The notes: generated by a model from the letters alone, not told the origin. Shown: positions 27,175 to 36,118, numbered from the stretch's first letter. The stretch: 64,000 nt of DNA from Planctomycetota bacterium (GCA_029260795.1 JAJDCO010000149.1:195814-259813); one strand, 5' to 3'. Numbers and translations: made by a program.

Positions 27175-27606
27175 TTAGAAGAAAGCCATGAGGCACAGGG
27201 CGCTCATGGCGAGGACCGCGACCGGGCCTCGCCGACGGACGCGACGTTCGATCGTGGCGTCGCGGCGGCTCCATTGCCAGGCGATCAGCTCGAGTGAGGC
27301 GAGCTCGACGCCGGCGAGCGTCATCACCGTCGCGACGCTTTCGCCATCGCTTGCCCAGAACGCGCCGGCCGAGATGCCCAGGAGCAAGCATCCGATCCCG
27401 CCGAGTCGTCGCTCGGCGGATCCGAGCAGCAGCTCACTCGCGATGCAGGCCGCCAGGATCGGGAGCATCGGACGCGCTGCCGTCAGGTCGAGCCCGGACA
27501 GGGCCGCCCCGAAGGCCGCCCCGAAGGCCGCCCCGATCGTCCCTGGGGTACCGATCGTCCCCGGCGCAATCGGTTCCGCCGTCCAGGCCCTGAAGGGGCG
27601 GCGCAA
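27175..27606 (-). CDS. Hypothetical four-helix membrane protein (TTG start)
   Basis: 143 residues. The start is a TTG at 27606, shortly after the stop of the propeller gene, with AGGA about 11 bases before it. Codon use is strongly G/C-ended, as in the neighbours, which supports coding. Membrane segments are predicted at about 20-45 (including a G-A-A-F-G repeat), 48-64, 70-86 and 128-143. The C-terminus is hydrophobic. Family not recognised. It is the last gene of the operon with the Ig-like/LVIVD and His-rich propeller genes. Confidence 0.65.
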   Translation of the reverse strand: MRRPFRAWTAEPIAPGTIGTPGTIGAAFGAAFGAALSGLDLTAARPMLPILAACIASELLLGSAERRLGGIGCLLLGISAGAFWASDGESVATVMTLAGVELASLELIAWQWSRRDATIERRVRRRGPVAVLAMSALCLMAFF

Positions 27607-27611
27607 TCGGC

Positions 27612-28868
27612 TCAGTCCTGCGGTTCGGCTTTCCAGAAGTAGATGCCGCCTGCCTGCAATCCGATCTCGACCGTCGCGGCCAGCTTGTTGGACTCGAGGT
27701 CGTAGACGTCGAGAGTCCCCGCTTCGCCGCCGATGCCTTCGCTCGAGACGAACGCGAAACGGCTGTCCGGAGAGATGACGACGCCGTGGCTGACCTTGCG
27801 CGACGTTGGGAGGCGAGCGAGCTCCACTCCGCTCTCGATATCCCAGATGCCAATCTGGCCAGCGCTCTTGTAGGTCGCGACGAACTGCTTGCCGTTCGGG
27901 CTCACCTCGACGTTGTAGGGACCCTTGCCGGTCTTGAAGCGTCGCACGATCTTGAAGCTCTCGAGGTCGACCTCGGCGATCTGCTCCATGCCGTTCAGTG
28001 CGACGTAGAGGCGACGTTTGTCGGGATGGGGGTAGACCCAGGTCGGTTTCGATTGGGCGTGGTGATGTCCGGCGTGCGCTTCTTGGGCGGGAGCCATCGC
28101 GTCCTTGGCTCCGTGCTCGGTGTGCGCGTCTTTGGTGGCCCCGTGCTCGGCGTGCGCGTCTTTCGCTCCGTGCTCGGCCTGCGCGTCCTTGGCTCCGTGC
28201 TCGGTGTGCGCGTGGCTCTTTTCTTGTACGACGCGCGGCTCGTTCTTGTCGAGATCGAGCACGCGTGAGAGCTGCATGTGCGTGGCATCGATCTCGAAGA
28301 GCTCGCCACTCATCATGGCGCAGGAGTAATGAAAGCGTCCGTCGGGAGAGAGGCGAGAGCCGTGCGGCATGGGGCCGGTCGTGACGCGACCGACCTCGGC
28401 CATCTCGTCGGGATCGACGATCGAGACCGAGCTCGGGCTCATGTCGCCGTGCAGGTCAAAGTTCACGCAGTACAGGAGACCGGTGGCCTTCGAGATCTGC
28501 ATCGTGGCCGGAAAGAGGCCCAGCTCACACTGACCGACGACCTCGTCGGTACCGGTGGCGTACTTGTAGAGAATGCCGAACGGCTTTCCGTGGGCCATCG
28601 TCAGGTACCAGTGCTGACCATCCGGACTGACCGTCAAGCCGTGCGGACCTTCGATCTCGGTCGGCTGGTAGCCGACCGAGATCTTCTTGACGATCTCGGC
28701 CTTTCGGTCGGCGAAACGAATCAGGTACACCTCGTCCGCCGACTCGGCGGTGACATACACCCAGTATGAGGTGGAAGCGGGCTGGTCGGACGCGCCCCGG
28801 GCCGGGCCCGAGAGCCCGACCACGAAGCAACCGAGGAGAAGCCCGAGGCTGATTGAGATCGACCTCAT
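27612..28868 (-). CDS. YncE-like beta-propeller with histidine-rich repeat insertion
   Basis: 418 residues from the ATG at 28868 (GGAG 9 bases upstream). A signal peptide is followed by a seven-bladed propeller with blade motifs PHGLTVSPDGQHWYLTMAH, PHGSRLSPDGRF and VEVSPNGKQFVATY. Between two blades, residues 219-270 form a low-complexity insert of four copies of about ten residues built on A-H-(T/A)-E-H-G-A-K-D-A, followed by HAGHHH: 12 His in 52 residues. This suggests binding of a transition metal such as nickel, zinc or copper. The start overlaps the stop of the LVIVD gene (ATGA). Confidence 0.85.
   Translation of the reverse strand: MRSISISLGLLLGCFVVGLSGPARGASDQPASTSYWVYVTAESADEVYLIRFADRKAEIVKKISVGYQPTEIEGPHGLTVSPDGQHWYLTMAHGKPFGILYKYATGTDEVVGQCELGLFPATMQISKATGLLYCVNFDLHGDMSPSSVSIVDPDEMAEVGRVTTGPMPHGSRLSPDGRFHYSCAMMSGELFEIDATHMQLSRVLDLDKNEPRVVQEKSHAHTEHGAKDAQAEHGAKDAHAEHGATKDAHTEHGAKDAMAPAQEAHAGHHHAQSKPTWVYPHPDKRRLYVALNGMEQIAEVDLESFKIVRRFKTGKGPYNVEVSPNGKQFVATYKSAGQIGIWDIESGVELARLPTSRKVSHGVVISPDSRFAFVSSEGIGGEAGTLDVYDLESNKLAATVEIGLQAGGIYFWKAEPQD
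28098..28214 (-). repeat. Coding tandem repeat of about 30 bp (His-rich insert)
   Basis: Four imperfect units of about 30 bases encode residues 219-257 of the propeller protein. A unit reads, on the reverse strand, as codons for A-H-T-E-H-G-A-K-D-A. One unit carries an extra codon (Thr). In-frame length change between strains is likely. Confidence 0.8.
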
Positions 28869-30859
28869 TGTCCGACGCTCCGATTCTTCATGGTCAGCTT
28901 GGCGGCCCAGAGGCCGGAGTTCCAATCCGAGAAGAAGACGTGCCCCTTGTGCGGCTGCGGTCCCCAGGTCATCGGCGCGTTGTGGACGAAGCCCTCGTGG
29001 TCGGTCGGTAGGAACGCGGCGATCTCTCGGCCCTGACGATAGAGATCGCCCATCAGCTCACCCGAGATGTCGACGACTCGCAAGCCGCCGTTGTAGTAGG
29101 CGACGTAGAGCAGGTCATCTTCGACCCAGAGGTTGTGCGTTCCGGCCTCGGGGACCTCATAGCGAGCCACTTCTTTCGGATTCTTCATGTCGGTGAAGTC
29201 GATGAAGTGGATCCAACCTCGAGGATAGGTCGGCTTGTTCTCGAGGTGCAGGCCATTGGGAAACGCCTCGTCGCCACCGATGACGTAGAACTTGCCCGTC
29301 TGCGGATTGAGGTACGGGAAGGCAGCGTGGTTCCATCCACTCGGGTAGGCGTAGGAGCCGATCTTGACCGGCTTCTCGAGAGTCCCACCGGCGACGCCAT
29401 TGCCGACATCGACGACCTGCACACCGTGGCGCCAGTTCGAGGAGTAGGCGATGCCGTCGACGACCCAGACGTCGTGAATCGAGTGCCCCTCTTCCTCCAG
29501 CTCGAACTTGCCGACGGTCTTCGGAGCTTTCGGGTCTTCGATGTTGATGATGTCGTAGCGTCGTCCTGCGCTGAGGGCGAAGACGTGATCCCGGTAGATG
29601 AACAGGTTGTGGACGCCGCCGGTGAGGTTCTCGTCATAGGTCGAGATGATCTTCGGGTCCCGCGGGTTCTCGACGTCGATGATCACGATGCCGTTGCGTC
29701 GGTTCGACGCGCCTTCGCGGCTGATGATGCAGAGGCGCCCGTCCTCCGACACCTTGACGTCGTTGACCGTCCGGGCATCGACGCGCACCGAGCTGATGCG
29801 CTCGATCTTCTCCGGATCGGTCACATCCCAGAACAACGCGTCGCCGTTGGCGCCCCAGGTACCCGTCACCGCATAGTCTCGACCGTCGACACCTTCCCAG
29901 ACCCACAGGTCGGAGGTGTGCACGTCCTGAACTTGGCCCTGGCCGGTGAACTCCAGCTTCCCTTGAAGGTCACGGTCCACGACCTGAACCGAGAACCGAG
30001 TGTTCGCCGAGCCGCAAGTGGCCACGATCGTGAACAGTCCGGCTTTCTCGGCGACGAAGCGCCCGTCACTCTCGACCTGGCCAGGTGCCGCATTGCCCAA
30101 GGCATCATCGGGTCGCGCCTCGAGGCTGAATTGGATCGGAGCGTCCGCGACCGTCGCGCCCGTCGGCGTCAGCGCCTTGGCCTCGAACTGGAGCACGTCG
30201 CCCGTTCGAGCGAAACGATCTCGGCAGGTCAGCTCGAGCGTTGCCACCGGGTTCGCGATGACCTGTCCCGAGAGCTCGGTCGTGCGGCCTTCGGCTTCCG
30301 CCACGATCGTGAACGAGCCCGGCTGCAATGCCGTCACGTGGCCGAACGGGTCGATCGATATCGTCTGGGGAGACTTCGCGCGCAGGCGCACCTCGAGGTC
30401 CGTCCGCGTCAGGCCCTCGGTCGTGTAGGCCGTCGCCGTGACACGCCGCGTCGTGCCTTCGTAGAACTGTCCCGGAACTCCAGCCAAATCGATGTGGTCC
30501 ACCGGCGGGAAGGCGACCTGCACCTTCACGTTCACCGACATGCGCGTCGCTCGGTCCTCGACCGTGCGCACCGTGACCATCGCCGTGCCTGGCTTCTGCG
30601 CCGTGACTTCTCCGGTTGAGCTCACTGCAATCGTGCCGCGAGCACGCGTGAAGAACATCAAGGGCGCTTCCAGGCGATTGCCCTTGAGATCCGTCACGAA
30701 CGCATCGAGCTGAGCGATTTGGCCGATCTTCAGCTCGAGCTCGCCCGGCTGGACCTGCAGGAGTCGCTCGCCTTGCTTCGTGACGACTTGAGCGACAGAG
30801 CTGCCGGCCATTAGGCAAACGGCAGCGACCGAGAGCCAAAGTGAGTACCTTCGAATCAC
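28865..30859 (-). CDS. Secreted Ig-like domain and LVIVD-repeat beta-propeller protein
   Basis: 664 residues. The start is a GTG at 30859 because GAGGAG lies 6 bases upstream; an earlier in-frame TTG lacks a site. A signal peptide ends at about residue 24. Two to three Big_2-type Ig-like repeats follow (LQVQPGELELKIGQIAQLDA, then VTAQKPGTAMVTVRT and HVTALQPGSFTIVAEA), then LVIVD-type propeller repeats such as IVIIDVENPRDPKIISTYDE, YDIINIEDPKAPKTVGKFEL and LRVVDISGELMG. It is the first gene of an operon with the His-rich propeller and the small membrane protein. A surface or periplasmic binding role is likely; ligand unknown. Confidence 0.85.
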   Translation of the reverse strand: MIRRYSLWLSVAAVCLMAGSSVAQVVTKQGERLLQVQPGELELKIGQIAQLDAFVTDLKGNRLEAPLMFFTRARGTIAVSSTGEVTAQKPGTAMVTVRTVEDRATRMSVNVKVQVAFPPVDHIDLAGVPGQFYEGTTRRVTATAYTTEGLTRTDLEVRLRAKSPQTISIDPFGHVTALQPGSFTIVAEAEGRTTELSGQVIANPVATLELTCRDRFARTGDVLQFEAKALTPTGATVADAPIQFSLEARPDDALGNAAPGQVESDGRFVAEKAGLFTIVATCGSANTRFSVQVVDRDLQGKLEFTGQGQVQDVHTSDLWVWEGVDGRDYAVTGTWGANGDALFWDVTDPEKIERISSVRVDARTVNDVKVSEDGRLCIISREGASNRRNGIVIIDVENPRDPKIISTYDENLTGGVHNLFIYRDHVFALSAGRRYDIINIEDPKAPKTVGKFELEEEGHSIHDVWVVDGIAYSSNWRHGVQVVDVGNGVAGGTLEKPVKIGSYAYPSGWNHAAFPYLNPQTGKFYVIGGDEAFPNGLHLENKPTYPRGWIHFIDFTDMKNPKEVARYEVPEAGTHNLWVEDDLLYVAYYNGGLRVVDISGELMGDLYRQGREIAAFLPTDHEGFVHNAPMTWGPQPHKGHVFFSDWNSGLWAAKLTMKNRSVGQ

Positions 30860-31293
30860 GGCGGACTCCTCTCGTGATGGCAAGATGGGACCTCCGGACA
30901 GGGCAAGCGGGCGCGATGAGCGGCCGTCGCGAGTCGGCTCGGAGTGGGGCGTGATCGATGTCTCCGCTCGCCGGAGCGGGATGTTCTCCGGGGCCCGTCC
31001 GGAGGGTTCGCTCCCGGCCCGGAGCGAATGTCGTCAGCCTATCACGGCCCGCTTCTCGAAGACATCGCGTGTTCGCCGTCCAGCGAGTGCGGGCGAAGAT
31101 TCCTCGGCATCGATCGAGCGCTTCCCGCGAGTCGCTTGAGTGTCGCCCGCTCGAAGAGTGATCGAGATCCAAGGTCTTCGAGCGGGCTTGAAGCGCTCGG
31201 CATCGAGAGGCGGGTGAAGTAGACTCGTCGGCCGAGAGTGATCCCCGGGGCCCGACGGGCCCTCGTGGCCCTTGGACCCTTCGGGAGGAAGTC
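30860..31293. other. Divergent gap, promoters presumed
   Basis: About 430 bases between the GTG of the LVIVD gene and the zinc-ribbon membrane protein gene. No supported gene. A G/C-rich stretch at about 31246-31286 can fold into small hairpins just before the GGGAGGAAG ribosome site at 31282-31290. Both flanking genes must be promoted from here. Confidence 0.4.
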
Positions 31294-32409
31294 ATGAGCG
31301 CGATCAGCACCTGCCCTGCCTGCCAGCAACGATTCAAGCTCCCCGAGACAACGGGTCAATACCGGTGCCCCAAGTGCCAGACGCCGATCGAGGTGCGGGG
31401 TCCCCAGCCGATCGAGGCGAAAGCTGGCAATGCCGGCTCGGCGAGAGCCGGGTCGGAGCGTCGACGCGAGAAGGGGCGGCGTGGTCAGTCGGATGAGCAG
31501 CGGTCGGTGGCAGCCGACGTGCGGCGCATCGCCAATCGCTTGAAGGCCGTCCGCGCAATCTTCGTGGTCATTGCGATGGTGGCCGGTGTGGGCGTCCTCG
31601 CACGGGGGCTTCGGCTCTCGGAGACCGGCGATTCGCTCGGCTTCGGGATTCAGCTGGGATGGTTTCTCGTCCTCGTCATCGCGTCGATTCAGGTCATCGT
31701 TCAGCCGCTTCTCTGGACGGTGGTCGCCGCCGTGATCACGGCGCCCGTCGCCGCGTTCGCGATCAACTCCGGCTCGCTTCTGAATCCGATCACCCTCGCC
31801 GTCACTCTGACATGGATCTTCTTGATCGGGATGATACTCACGGCCTGGCAGCTCCGCGGCCTGCTGCGCGAGCACCCCGATCTGCAGATCACACGGACCC
31901 TGGTGGCTGAACGCGGCAAGCTGCGGCGCGTGTCCCCTCAGAGAGCGGTCGCCGGCGCGACCACCGAGCACGCTCGCCAGCGGCGTCGAACGCGCTCGGG
32001 CAGCCGACGAGGCCTCTGGATCGCGTTCGGGGCCACCGTGCTCGTCGTGGCCGTCGTCGCGGGCGCCTTCATGATCCTCAACCGTCCCCCGGCGATCGAG
32101 GACACGCTGACGGCCTTTCGCACGAACTGGAACGAGAGCGCGGCCTCGGTGCGAGTGGAGAAGGTCGCCAGCTTCTTCGCGGCCGAGTCGGAGAGCAAGA
32201 TGACCCGCCGGATTCAGCTCCGCTTCGAACGCTTCGGCTGGGATTCCGAGACACCGCGCCTCGACGAGCCGACCGTGAGCAACGCCGAGACGGGCTCGGC
32301 CACGGTGCGATTCCCCATGCAGGGCGGCGGAGAGCTCACGACCTACTGGTCGCTCGACGAGTCCGAGGGCTGGCAGCTCCGAGGCCTCAAGTACCCGAAG
32401 GGGCGATGA
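31294..32409 (+). CDS. Zinc-ribbon membrane protein
   Basis: 371 residues with GGGAGGAAG just upstream. Residues 1-35 are an MJ0042-like zinc ribbon: [20 protein letters not shown] with the partner CPKC two residues later. After a charged linker, four membrane helices span about 85-195, then a basic loop ([13 protein letters not shown]), a fifth helix ([20 protein letters not shown]) and a soluble domain of about 110 residues outside or in the periplasm. The arrangement matches many uncharacterised planctomycete zinc-ribbon membrane proteins. Function unknown. Confidence 0.8.
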   Translation: MSAISTCPACQQRFKLPETTGQYRCPKCQTPIEVRGPQPIEAKAGNAGSARAGSERRREKGRRGQSDEQRSVAADVRRIANRLKAVRAIFVVIAMVAGVGVLARGLRLSETGDSLGFGIQLGWFLVLVIASIQVIVQPLLWTVVAAVITAPVAAFAINSGSLLNPITLAVTLTWIFLIGMILTAWQLRGLLREHPDLQITRTLVAERGKLRRVSPQRAVAGATTEHARQRRRTRSGSRRGLWIAFGATVLVVAVVAGAFMILNRPPAIEDTLTAFRTNWNESAASVRVEKVASFFAAESESKMTRRIQLRFERFGWDSETPRLDEPTVSNAETGSATVRFPMQGGGELTTYWSLDESEGWQLRGLKYPKGR

Positions 32410-32614
32410 CCGCCGCGCTCTCGATGTTCAACCGACGCTTGCCCGGACGGGGCCGGGCACACGAGGATCGAAGACGAAGCCAATCGATCCCAAAGCTCTC
32501 CTGCCCCTGCCGACGAGATCGGGTCCCGTGAACGACTCCCAGCACCCCCCGTCCGCCGCTGCTCGGCGACCTTTGGACGCCCCTCGCCTCGAAGGGCTGT
32601 CGACAGATCTCTAC

Positions 32615-32827
32615 GATGAGCGGAGCTTCGTGACGCGGTTGGGTCACCTCGTCGGAACGCTCTCCTACATGAGCCCCGAGCAGGCGCGTGGAGAGCGGCA
32701 GCGACTGGACGCGCGAACGGACGTCTACTCGCTCGGTGTCCTCCTCTTCGAGCTCATCACAGGCCGTCTTCCACTCGAGGTCGGAGACAAGTGGCTGCCC
32801 GACGCGGTGCGCTCGTTGTGCGAGGAT
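32615..32827 (+). pseudogene. Ser/Thr protein kinase C-lobe relic
   Basis: Codons here encode an activation-loop-to-helix-F segment of a bacterial Ser/Thr kinase: [16 protein letters not shown] (P+1 loop and APE-equivalent SPE), then [20 protein letters not shown] and [12 protein letters not shown]. This matches planctomycete kinases of the 'GTLPYMSPEQ ... LDTRSDVYALGV' kind. The N-lobe, catalytic HRD loop and DFG are absent, and homology stops abruptly at about 32827, where a relic of another gene begins on the other strand. An ATG at 32528 opens the frame, but the protein is not a functional kinase. Confidence 0.75.
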
Positions 32828-32828
32828 A

Positions 32829-32954
32829 GGCGACCGTGTCCCGGAAGACGGGCCCTCCGAGATCGAGGTCCTGGTGGAGATCGACGAGAGCTCCCCCGTT
32901 GGTCCAGAGCGCCGCATGGGTGTTCCCGGTCTGGTCGAAATCGGTGATCCAGCA
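32829..32954 (-). pseudogene. Short relic resembling a HAF-repeat secreted protein
   Basis: The reverse strand reads [20 protein letters not shown] followed by [19 protein letters not shown]. This looks like one HAF repeat (usually I-N-D-x-G-x-I-V-G ... T-H-A-F-L-W-x-x-G-x-x-x-D-L) with flanking sequence. Only about 42 residues survive and it abuts the kinase relic base-for-base. No start, signal peptide or stop context supports a gene. The assignment to the HAF family is tentative. Confidence 0.4.
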
Positions 32955-33151
32955 TCGAGAGAGACTGGATCGGCGCCGCGGCATTGGCCGGCCATGCTGT
33001 TCCGCGCAAGGGAGCGGAGGATTGGCACCCGAAGAATCCGAAGTGTCGACTTGGGTATCCTGGTCATCGGTCGGGTTGAACCGACGGCGATGTCCGATTA
33101 GTGTCTTACCCAATCGCTTCAGCGCTCTTGTCCCGGCACCGGAGGTGGTCT

Positions 33152-33520
33152 TTGCTCGGAACGGTCTTCGTCGAGAATCTGCGCATCGAGTGCATCATTG
33201 GCGTGCACGAAGCGGAGCGGCAGCGCCTCCAGCCGCTGCATCTGCGCGTCGAGCTGGACACCGACATCGCGGCGGCCGCCACCAGCGACGAGATCCGCCA
33301 CGCCCTCGATTACTCGGCCGTCGCCAACCTGCTCCGGGAGCTCGCCCAGAGCCGCGGCTACCGGCTGATCGAGACCTTCGCCAGCGAAGCGCTCCAGCAG
33401 GTCATGAAGCACTTCCCCTGCGAGCGAGTGGCCATCGAGATCCGAAAGCCCAATGCAATCCCCGACGCCGACGCCGCCGGCATCCGCCTCGAGCGCCGAC
33501 GCTCAGAGATCCCATCTTGA
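33152..33520 (+). CDS. folB: Dihydroneopterin aldolase
   Basis: 122 residues, the family's usual length, from a TTG at 33152 with a strong GGAGGT 5-6 bases upstream; the longer frame from a GTG at 33101 adds 17 residues with no homology. FolB features: VFVENLRIECIIGVHEAERQ, with the Glu after the G-V-H, LDYSAVANLLRELA, LIETFASEALQQVM, and VAIEIRKPNAIPDADAAGI, with the Lys-Pro pair near the active site. It converts dihydroneopterin to 6-hydroxymethyl-dihydropterin in folate synthesis. No other folate gene is adjacent, and the gene follows degraded sequence. Confidence 0.9.
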   Translation: MLGTVFVENLRIECIIGVHEAERQRLQPLHLRVELDTDIAAAATSDEIRHALDYSAVANLLRELAQSRGYRLIETFASEALQQVMKHFPCERVAIEIRKPNAIPDADAAGIRLERRRSEIPS

Positions 33521-33550
33521 GCATGTTCTCATGCCTCTCCGGCGTTCAGT

Positions 33551-33624
33551 CGGTCCAAGGAGACGAGGGGTTGGAACTCGACCGGGCACGATCCCGGCTG
33601 AAGCCGGCGGTCCGAGGAGACGAG
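33551..33624 (+). repeat. Direct repeat flanking a small hairpin
   Basis: CGGTCC-A/G-AGGAGACGAG (17 bases) occurs at 33551-33567 and 33608-33624 with one mismatch, 57 bases apart. Just before the second copy, CCGGCT (33594-33599) and AGCCGG (33602-33607) form a tight hairpin with a GA loop. It lies in the 263-base gap between folB and the convergent B3/4 gene. Confidence 0.55.
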
Positions 33625-33783
33625 TGGACAGAGACCCGAACGGATTTCGTCTCGTCGATCGGTCCCAGTCATCGAACGACCGCGGGCCGTTTCGTGCTCG
33701 ATCGACGACGATGAGAGAGTGGGCGGAATGCGGTCGTTCGCCGACGCGGCTAGCTGTCGGCGGACCATCGCCTGGGCTCGTGG

Positions 33784-34413
33784 TCAGCCGATGGGAACCA
33801 GCGAAACGGTGGCTCCGGCGCGCTCGAGGAGGATGCGGTACCACGCCGTGGCTGCGTCGGTCTGCTCCGGCAGGGCGCGGCTGCCCCAAACGAGGCAGAG
33901 AATGCGCCGCGTTTGGGCGTCCGTCTTTGTGCGCTGTGCATCCTTGACCGCGTTGGCACTTGGCCCCTCGGCATCGTGGAAGCAGAGGAGCCCGCTCACG
34001 TCGATCTCCTGGTCGCTGGCGTTGAAGACGTACCGGGATTCCGGGGCGGCCAGATCGATACGAAAGGGGGGAACGGCGCGGTCGAGGTCGACGACGCTGA
34101 TCGGGAGGCCGCTGTTCAACGAGACCGCGTTACATAGGTCGACGGCCAGGTTGATGGAGCCGAGGCGGCCGTCTTCCGATGCTTTCTTCAGATACTCACT
34201 CGCCGGCTTGCCACGACCGGTGGGCTTGTAGCCGCCGTGTCGAAGCAGGTCGCGCACCGCTGCGCGAACTGCATCGTCCGCAGCCATGGGCGCGCCGCTC
34301 CCGGACAGGAGCTCGAGCAGCCAAGCCGGCGATTGCAGGTCTCCGAGTGGCTCGGGCCATTCGGCTTGCCAAGCGCCGAGCTGGAGGTCGGGATGGGGGA
34401 CGACGGTCAGCAT
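33784..34413 (-). CDS. B3/B4 tRNA-binding-domain protein
   Basis: 209 residues from the ATG at 34413; a TTG two codons upstream is an alternative. The second half matches the B3/B4 domain of phenylalanyl-tRNA synthetase beta subunits: GSINLAVDLCNAVSLNSGLP, then ISVVDLDRAVPPFRIDLA and SANAVKDAQRTKTD. Stand-alone B3/B4 proteins of this size are widespread and may act as trans-editing factors on mischarged tRNA, which is inference for this one. The N-terminal 60 residues are variable. It is convergent with folB. Confidence 0.8.
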   Translation of the reverse strand: MLTVVPHPDLQLGAWQAEWPEPLGDLQSPAWLLELLSGSGAPMAADDAVRAAVRDLLRHGGYKPTGRGKPASEYLKKASEDGRLGSINLAVDLCNAVSLNSGLPISVVDLDRAVPPFRIDLAAPESRYVFNASDQEIDVSGLLCFHDAEGPSANAVKDAQRTKTDAQTRRILCLVWGSRALPEQTDAATAWYRILLERAGATVSLVPIG

Positions 34414-34550
34414 GTCCAAGTGGCCCTTCTTCGGCGGTTCGGGATTCAGATTCCTTGGCCGGCCGAGCAGCAATCGAACGCTCACTCGGCACCGCGATCT
34501 TCGAGCGCGACTGCCGCGCCGACGCCTCAGGAGGAGAACAGGAGCGGGGC

Positions 34551-35054
34551 TCACGATACCAGGCCTACCCACTCGATGGCGCGATGAGCGCTGACTCCGC
34601 TCTCGTACTCCTCGACCAGCGGATGGTCGATCTCGGGCGAGAAGACGATCTCGGCTCGCGTGTTGGGACCGGTGAGCTGGAGCGCGCACGGAAGTCCGAT
34701 CGTCTCCGGATAGGTCGGGATGTGATTGGCGAGCCGCGCGGGAAGGGGAGGCTCGTTGATCTGGTTCGGATCCGACCACAGCTCGACGACGCGCTCGAAG
34801 ACCTCACGCGCGACCTCGGTCCACAGACCCCAATGGGTCGCCTCATCCGACTCCGTTACAGCGACGGGCAGCACCGCCCGGACGAACCAACGGGTGCCGC
34901 CACTTGTCGGGTCGTCGATCTGGCACAGATCATCGTCCGCCTTGGCGTGGCGTTCACGCTCGCCATCGGAGAGCGCGATGTAGGCATCCGGGCGACCGAA
35001 GGCAGGCTCGATGGCCTCGATGGGATGCTCGATTCCACAGATGGAGCAACGCAC
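34551..35054 (-). CDS. DUF2199 protein
   Basis: 167 residues from a GTG at 35054 with GGGAG 6 bases upstream. It matches DUF2199: an N-terminal CSICGIEH metal-binding knuckle, then FGRPDAYIALSDGERERHAK, DDDLCQIDDP and RWFVRAVLPVAV, with THWGLWTEV and LANHIPTYPETIGLPC later. The family is uncharacterised and common in actinobacteria and proteobacteria. It precedes the B3/4 gene on the same strand with a 137-base gap, so they may be separate transcripts. Confidence 0.85.
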   Translation of the reverse strand: MRCSICGIEHPIEAIEPAFGRPDAYIALSDGERERHAKADDDLCQIDDPTSGGTRWFVRAVLPVAVTESDEATHWGLWTEVAREVFERVVELWSDPNQINEPPLPARLANHIPTYPETIGLPCALQLTGPNTRAEIVFSPEIDHPLVEEYESGVSAHRAIEWVGLVS

Positions 35055-35225
35055 GATAGCTCCCTTTCAGGGCCGGCGGGAGCGGCCGACGGAAGTGTCG
35101 GCGCGGCTCAGGACGAAAGACCATCCTGACCATTGCATTCAAGCACCGATCCGCCGCGACGACAAGGGCAGGGGACGTCCGAAGGCTCGCTGGTCGCCAT
35201 CGATCAGGGGCTGGCGAACCGCTGC

Positions 35226-35579
35226 CTACCTCTGCGTCTCGGCCGGCACGAGCTCGAAGGACGTGACGACAAAGCGGCCGCTGTCGAACCGGCCCGAGAC
35301 GCGCGCCGGGCGAATCGCGTTGCAGAAGCCGTCTTCTGCGTGGGCATCGCCGTGCTCGTTGATGGCCGTCCCGTCGACGTAGTAGGCTCGACCGTCGACA
35401 CGGATCGCCAGGTCGCAGCCCGAGCCTTCGAGGTCGAACTGACATTGCCCACAGGAAGCCTCGACGACCACCTGGTCGAGGGCTCGAGGAGGGATCCCGT
35501 CTCCCACGAGTGTCTCGGACCCACCGCAGGCTCCGAGGATTCCGATGAGGAAGCAAGTCAAAGTGAAGCGCAAGATCAT
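35226..35579 (-). CDS. DUF6370-like lipoprotein
   Basis: 117 residues with a lipobox LGAC (Cys18). The mature part, VVEASCGQCQFDL followed by GCDLAIRVDGRAYYVDGT and HGDAHAEDGFCNAI, matches the DUF6370 pattern, with four cysteines and several His/Asp residues that could bind a metal or form disulfides. AAAGGAG lies about 10 bases before the ATG. Envelope-located; role unknown. It stands alone on its strand between the DUF2199 and GNAT genes. Confidence 0.8.
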   Translation of the reverse strand: MILRFTLTCFLIGILGACGGSETLVGDGIPPRALDQVVVEASCGQCQFDLEGSGCDLAIRVDGRAYYVDGTAINEHGDAHAEDGFCNAIRPARVSGRFDSGRFVVTSFELVPAETQR

Positions 35580-35659
35580 GGTGACCGAGCTCCTTTCCAG
35601 CAGATCGGGCGAGCCAGAGTTTTCGAGGAGCCGCCAGGATACTCGATTGTGACGGGAAG

Positions 35660-36118
35660 TCAGGGGCCAGCTCTCAGCACGATCGAGTGCGTCGCGGCGT
35701 CCTCGTCGATCCGTTCGAAGCCGAGGGCCCGATAGAATCGATCCGCATCCGGGGAGCTCGTTCGCAAGCGTACGCGCTCGAAGCTCCCTATCGCCGCCTC
35801 GAGCACGCTTCGAACGAGCGCATCTCCCACGCCGACTCTTCGAGCTGCGGGGACGACATAGACATGACGAAGGCGGCCCGTCGTCAGATTCGCGGTGAAC
35901 GGATCCCGGTTGAGGCCGGCAAACCCGACCGTCACGTCTCCCCGGCAGGCGACGAGGAAGGCCTCACCCGGCGCATCGAAGCGATTGGATCCGTCCCTCC
36001 AATCACGCTCGAGACGCTCGACGAACTCGACCCCCTCGGCGACGCCCGCTTCGAGAGCTGGGCGAAGCCTCGCCGGCGGCTCTCGAGAATCTTCGAGGCG
36101 TATCACCTGGACGTTCAC
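35660..36118 (-). CDS. GNAT-family N-acetyltransferase
   Basis: 152 residues if started at the GTG at 36118, 14 bases after the stop of the upstream gene; the ribosome site is weak and a GTG four codons on is possible. The GNAT core is clear: FLVACRGDVTVGFAGLN (beta4), LRHVYVVPAARRVGVGDALV (acetyl-CoA pyrophosphate loop R-x-x-G-V-G) and SSPDADRFYRALGFERID. It transfers acetyl from acetyl-CoA to an amine; substrate unknown. Co-directional with the preceding hypothetical gene, probably in one transcript. Confidence 0.8.
   Translation of the reverse strand: MNVQVIRLEDSREPPARLRPALEAGVAEGVEFVERLERDWRDGSNRFDAPGEAFLVACRGDVTVGFAGLNRDPFTANLTTGRLRHVYVVPAARRVGVGDALVRSVLEAAIGSFERVRLRTSSPDADRFYRALGFERIDEDAATHSIVLRAGP

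Noticed and set aside
28098-28214. Regular 30-base repeats considered as a CRISPR-like array
   Set aside because: They are contiguous in-frame codons of the propeller gene with no spacers.
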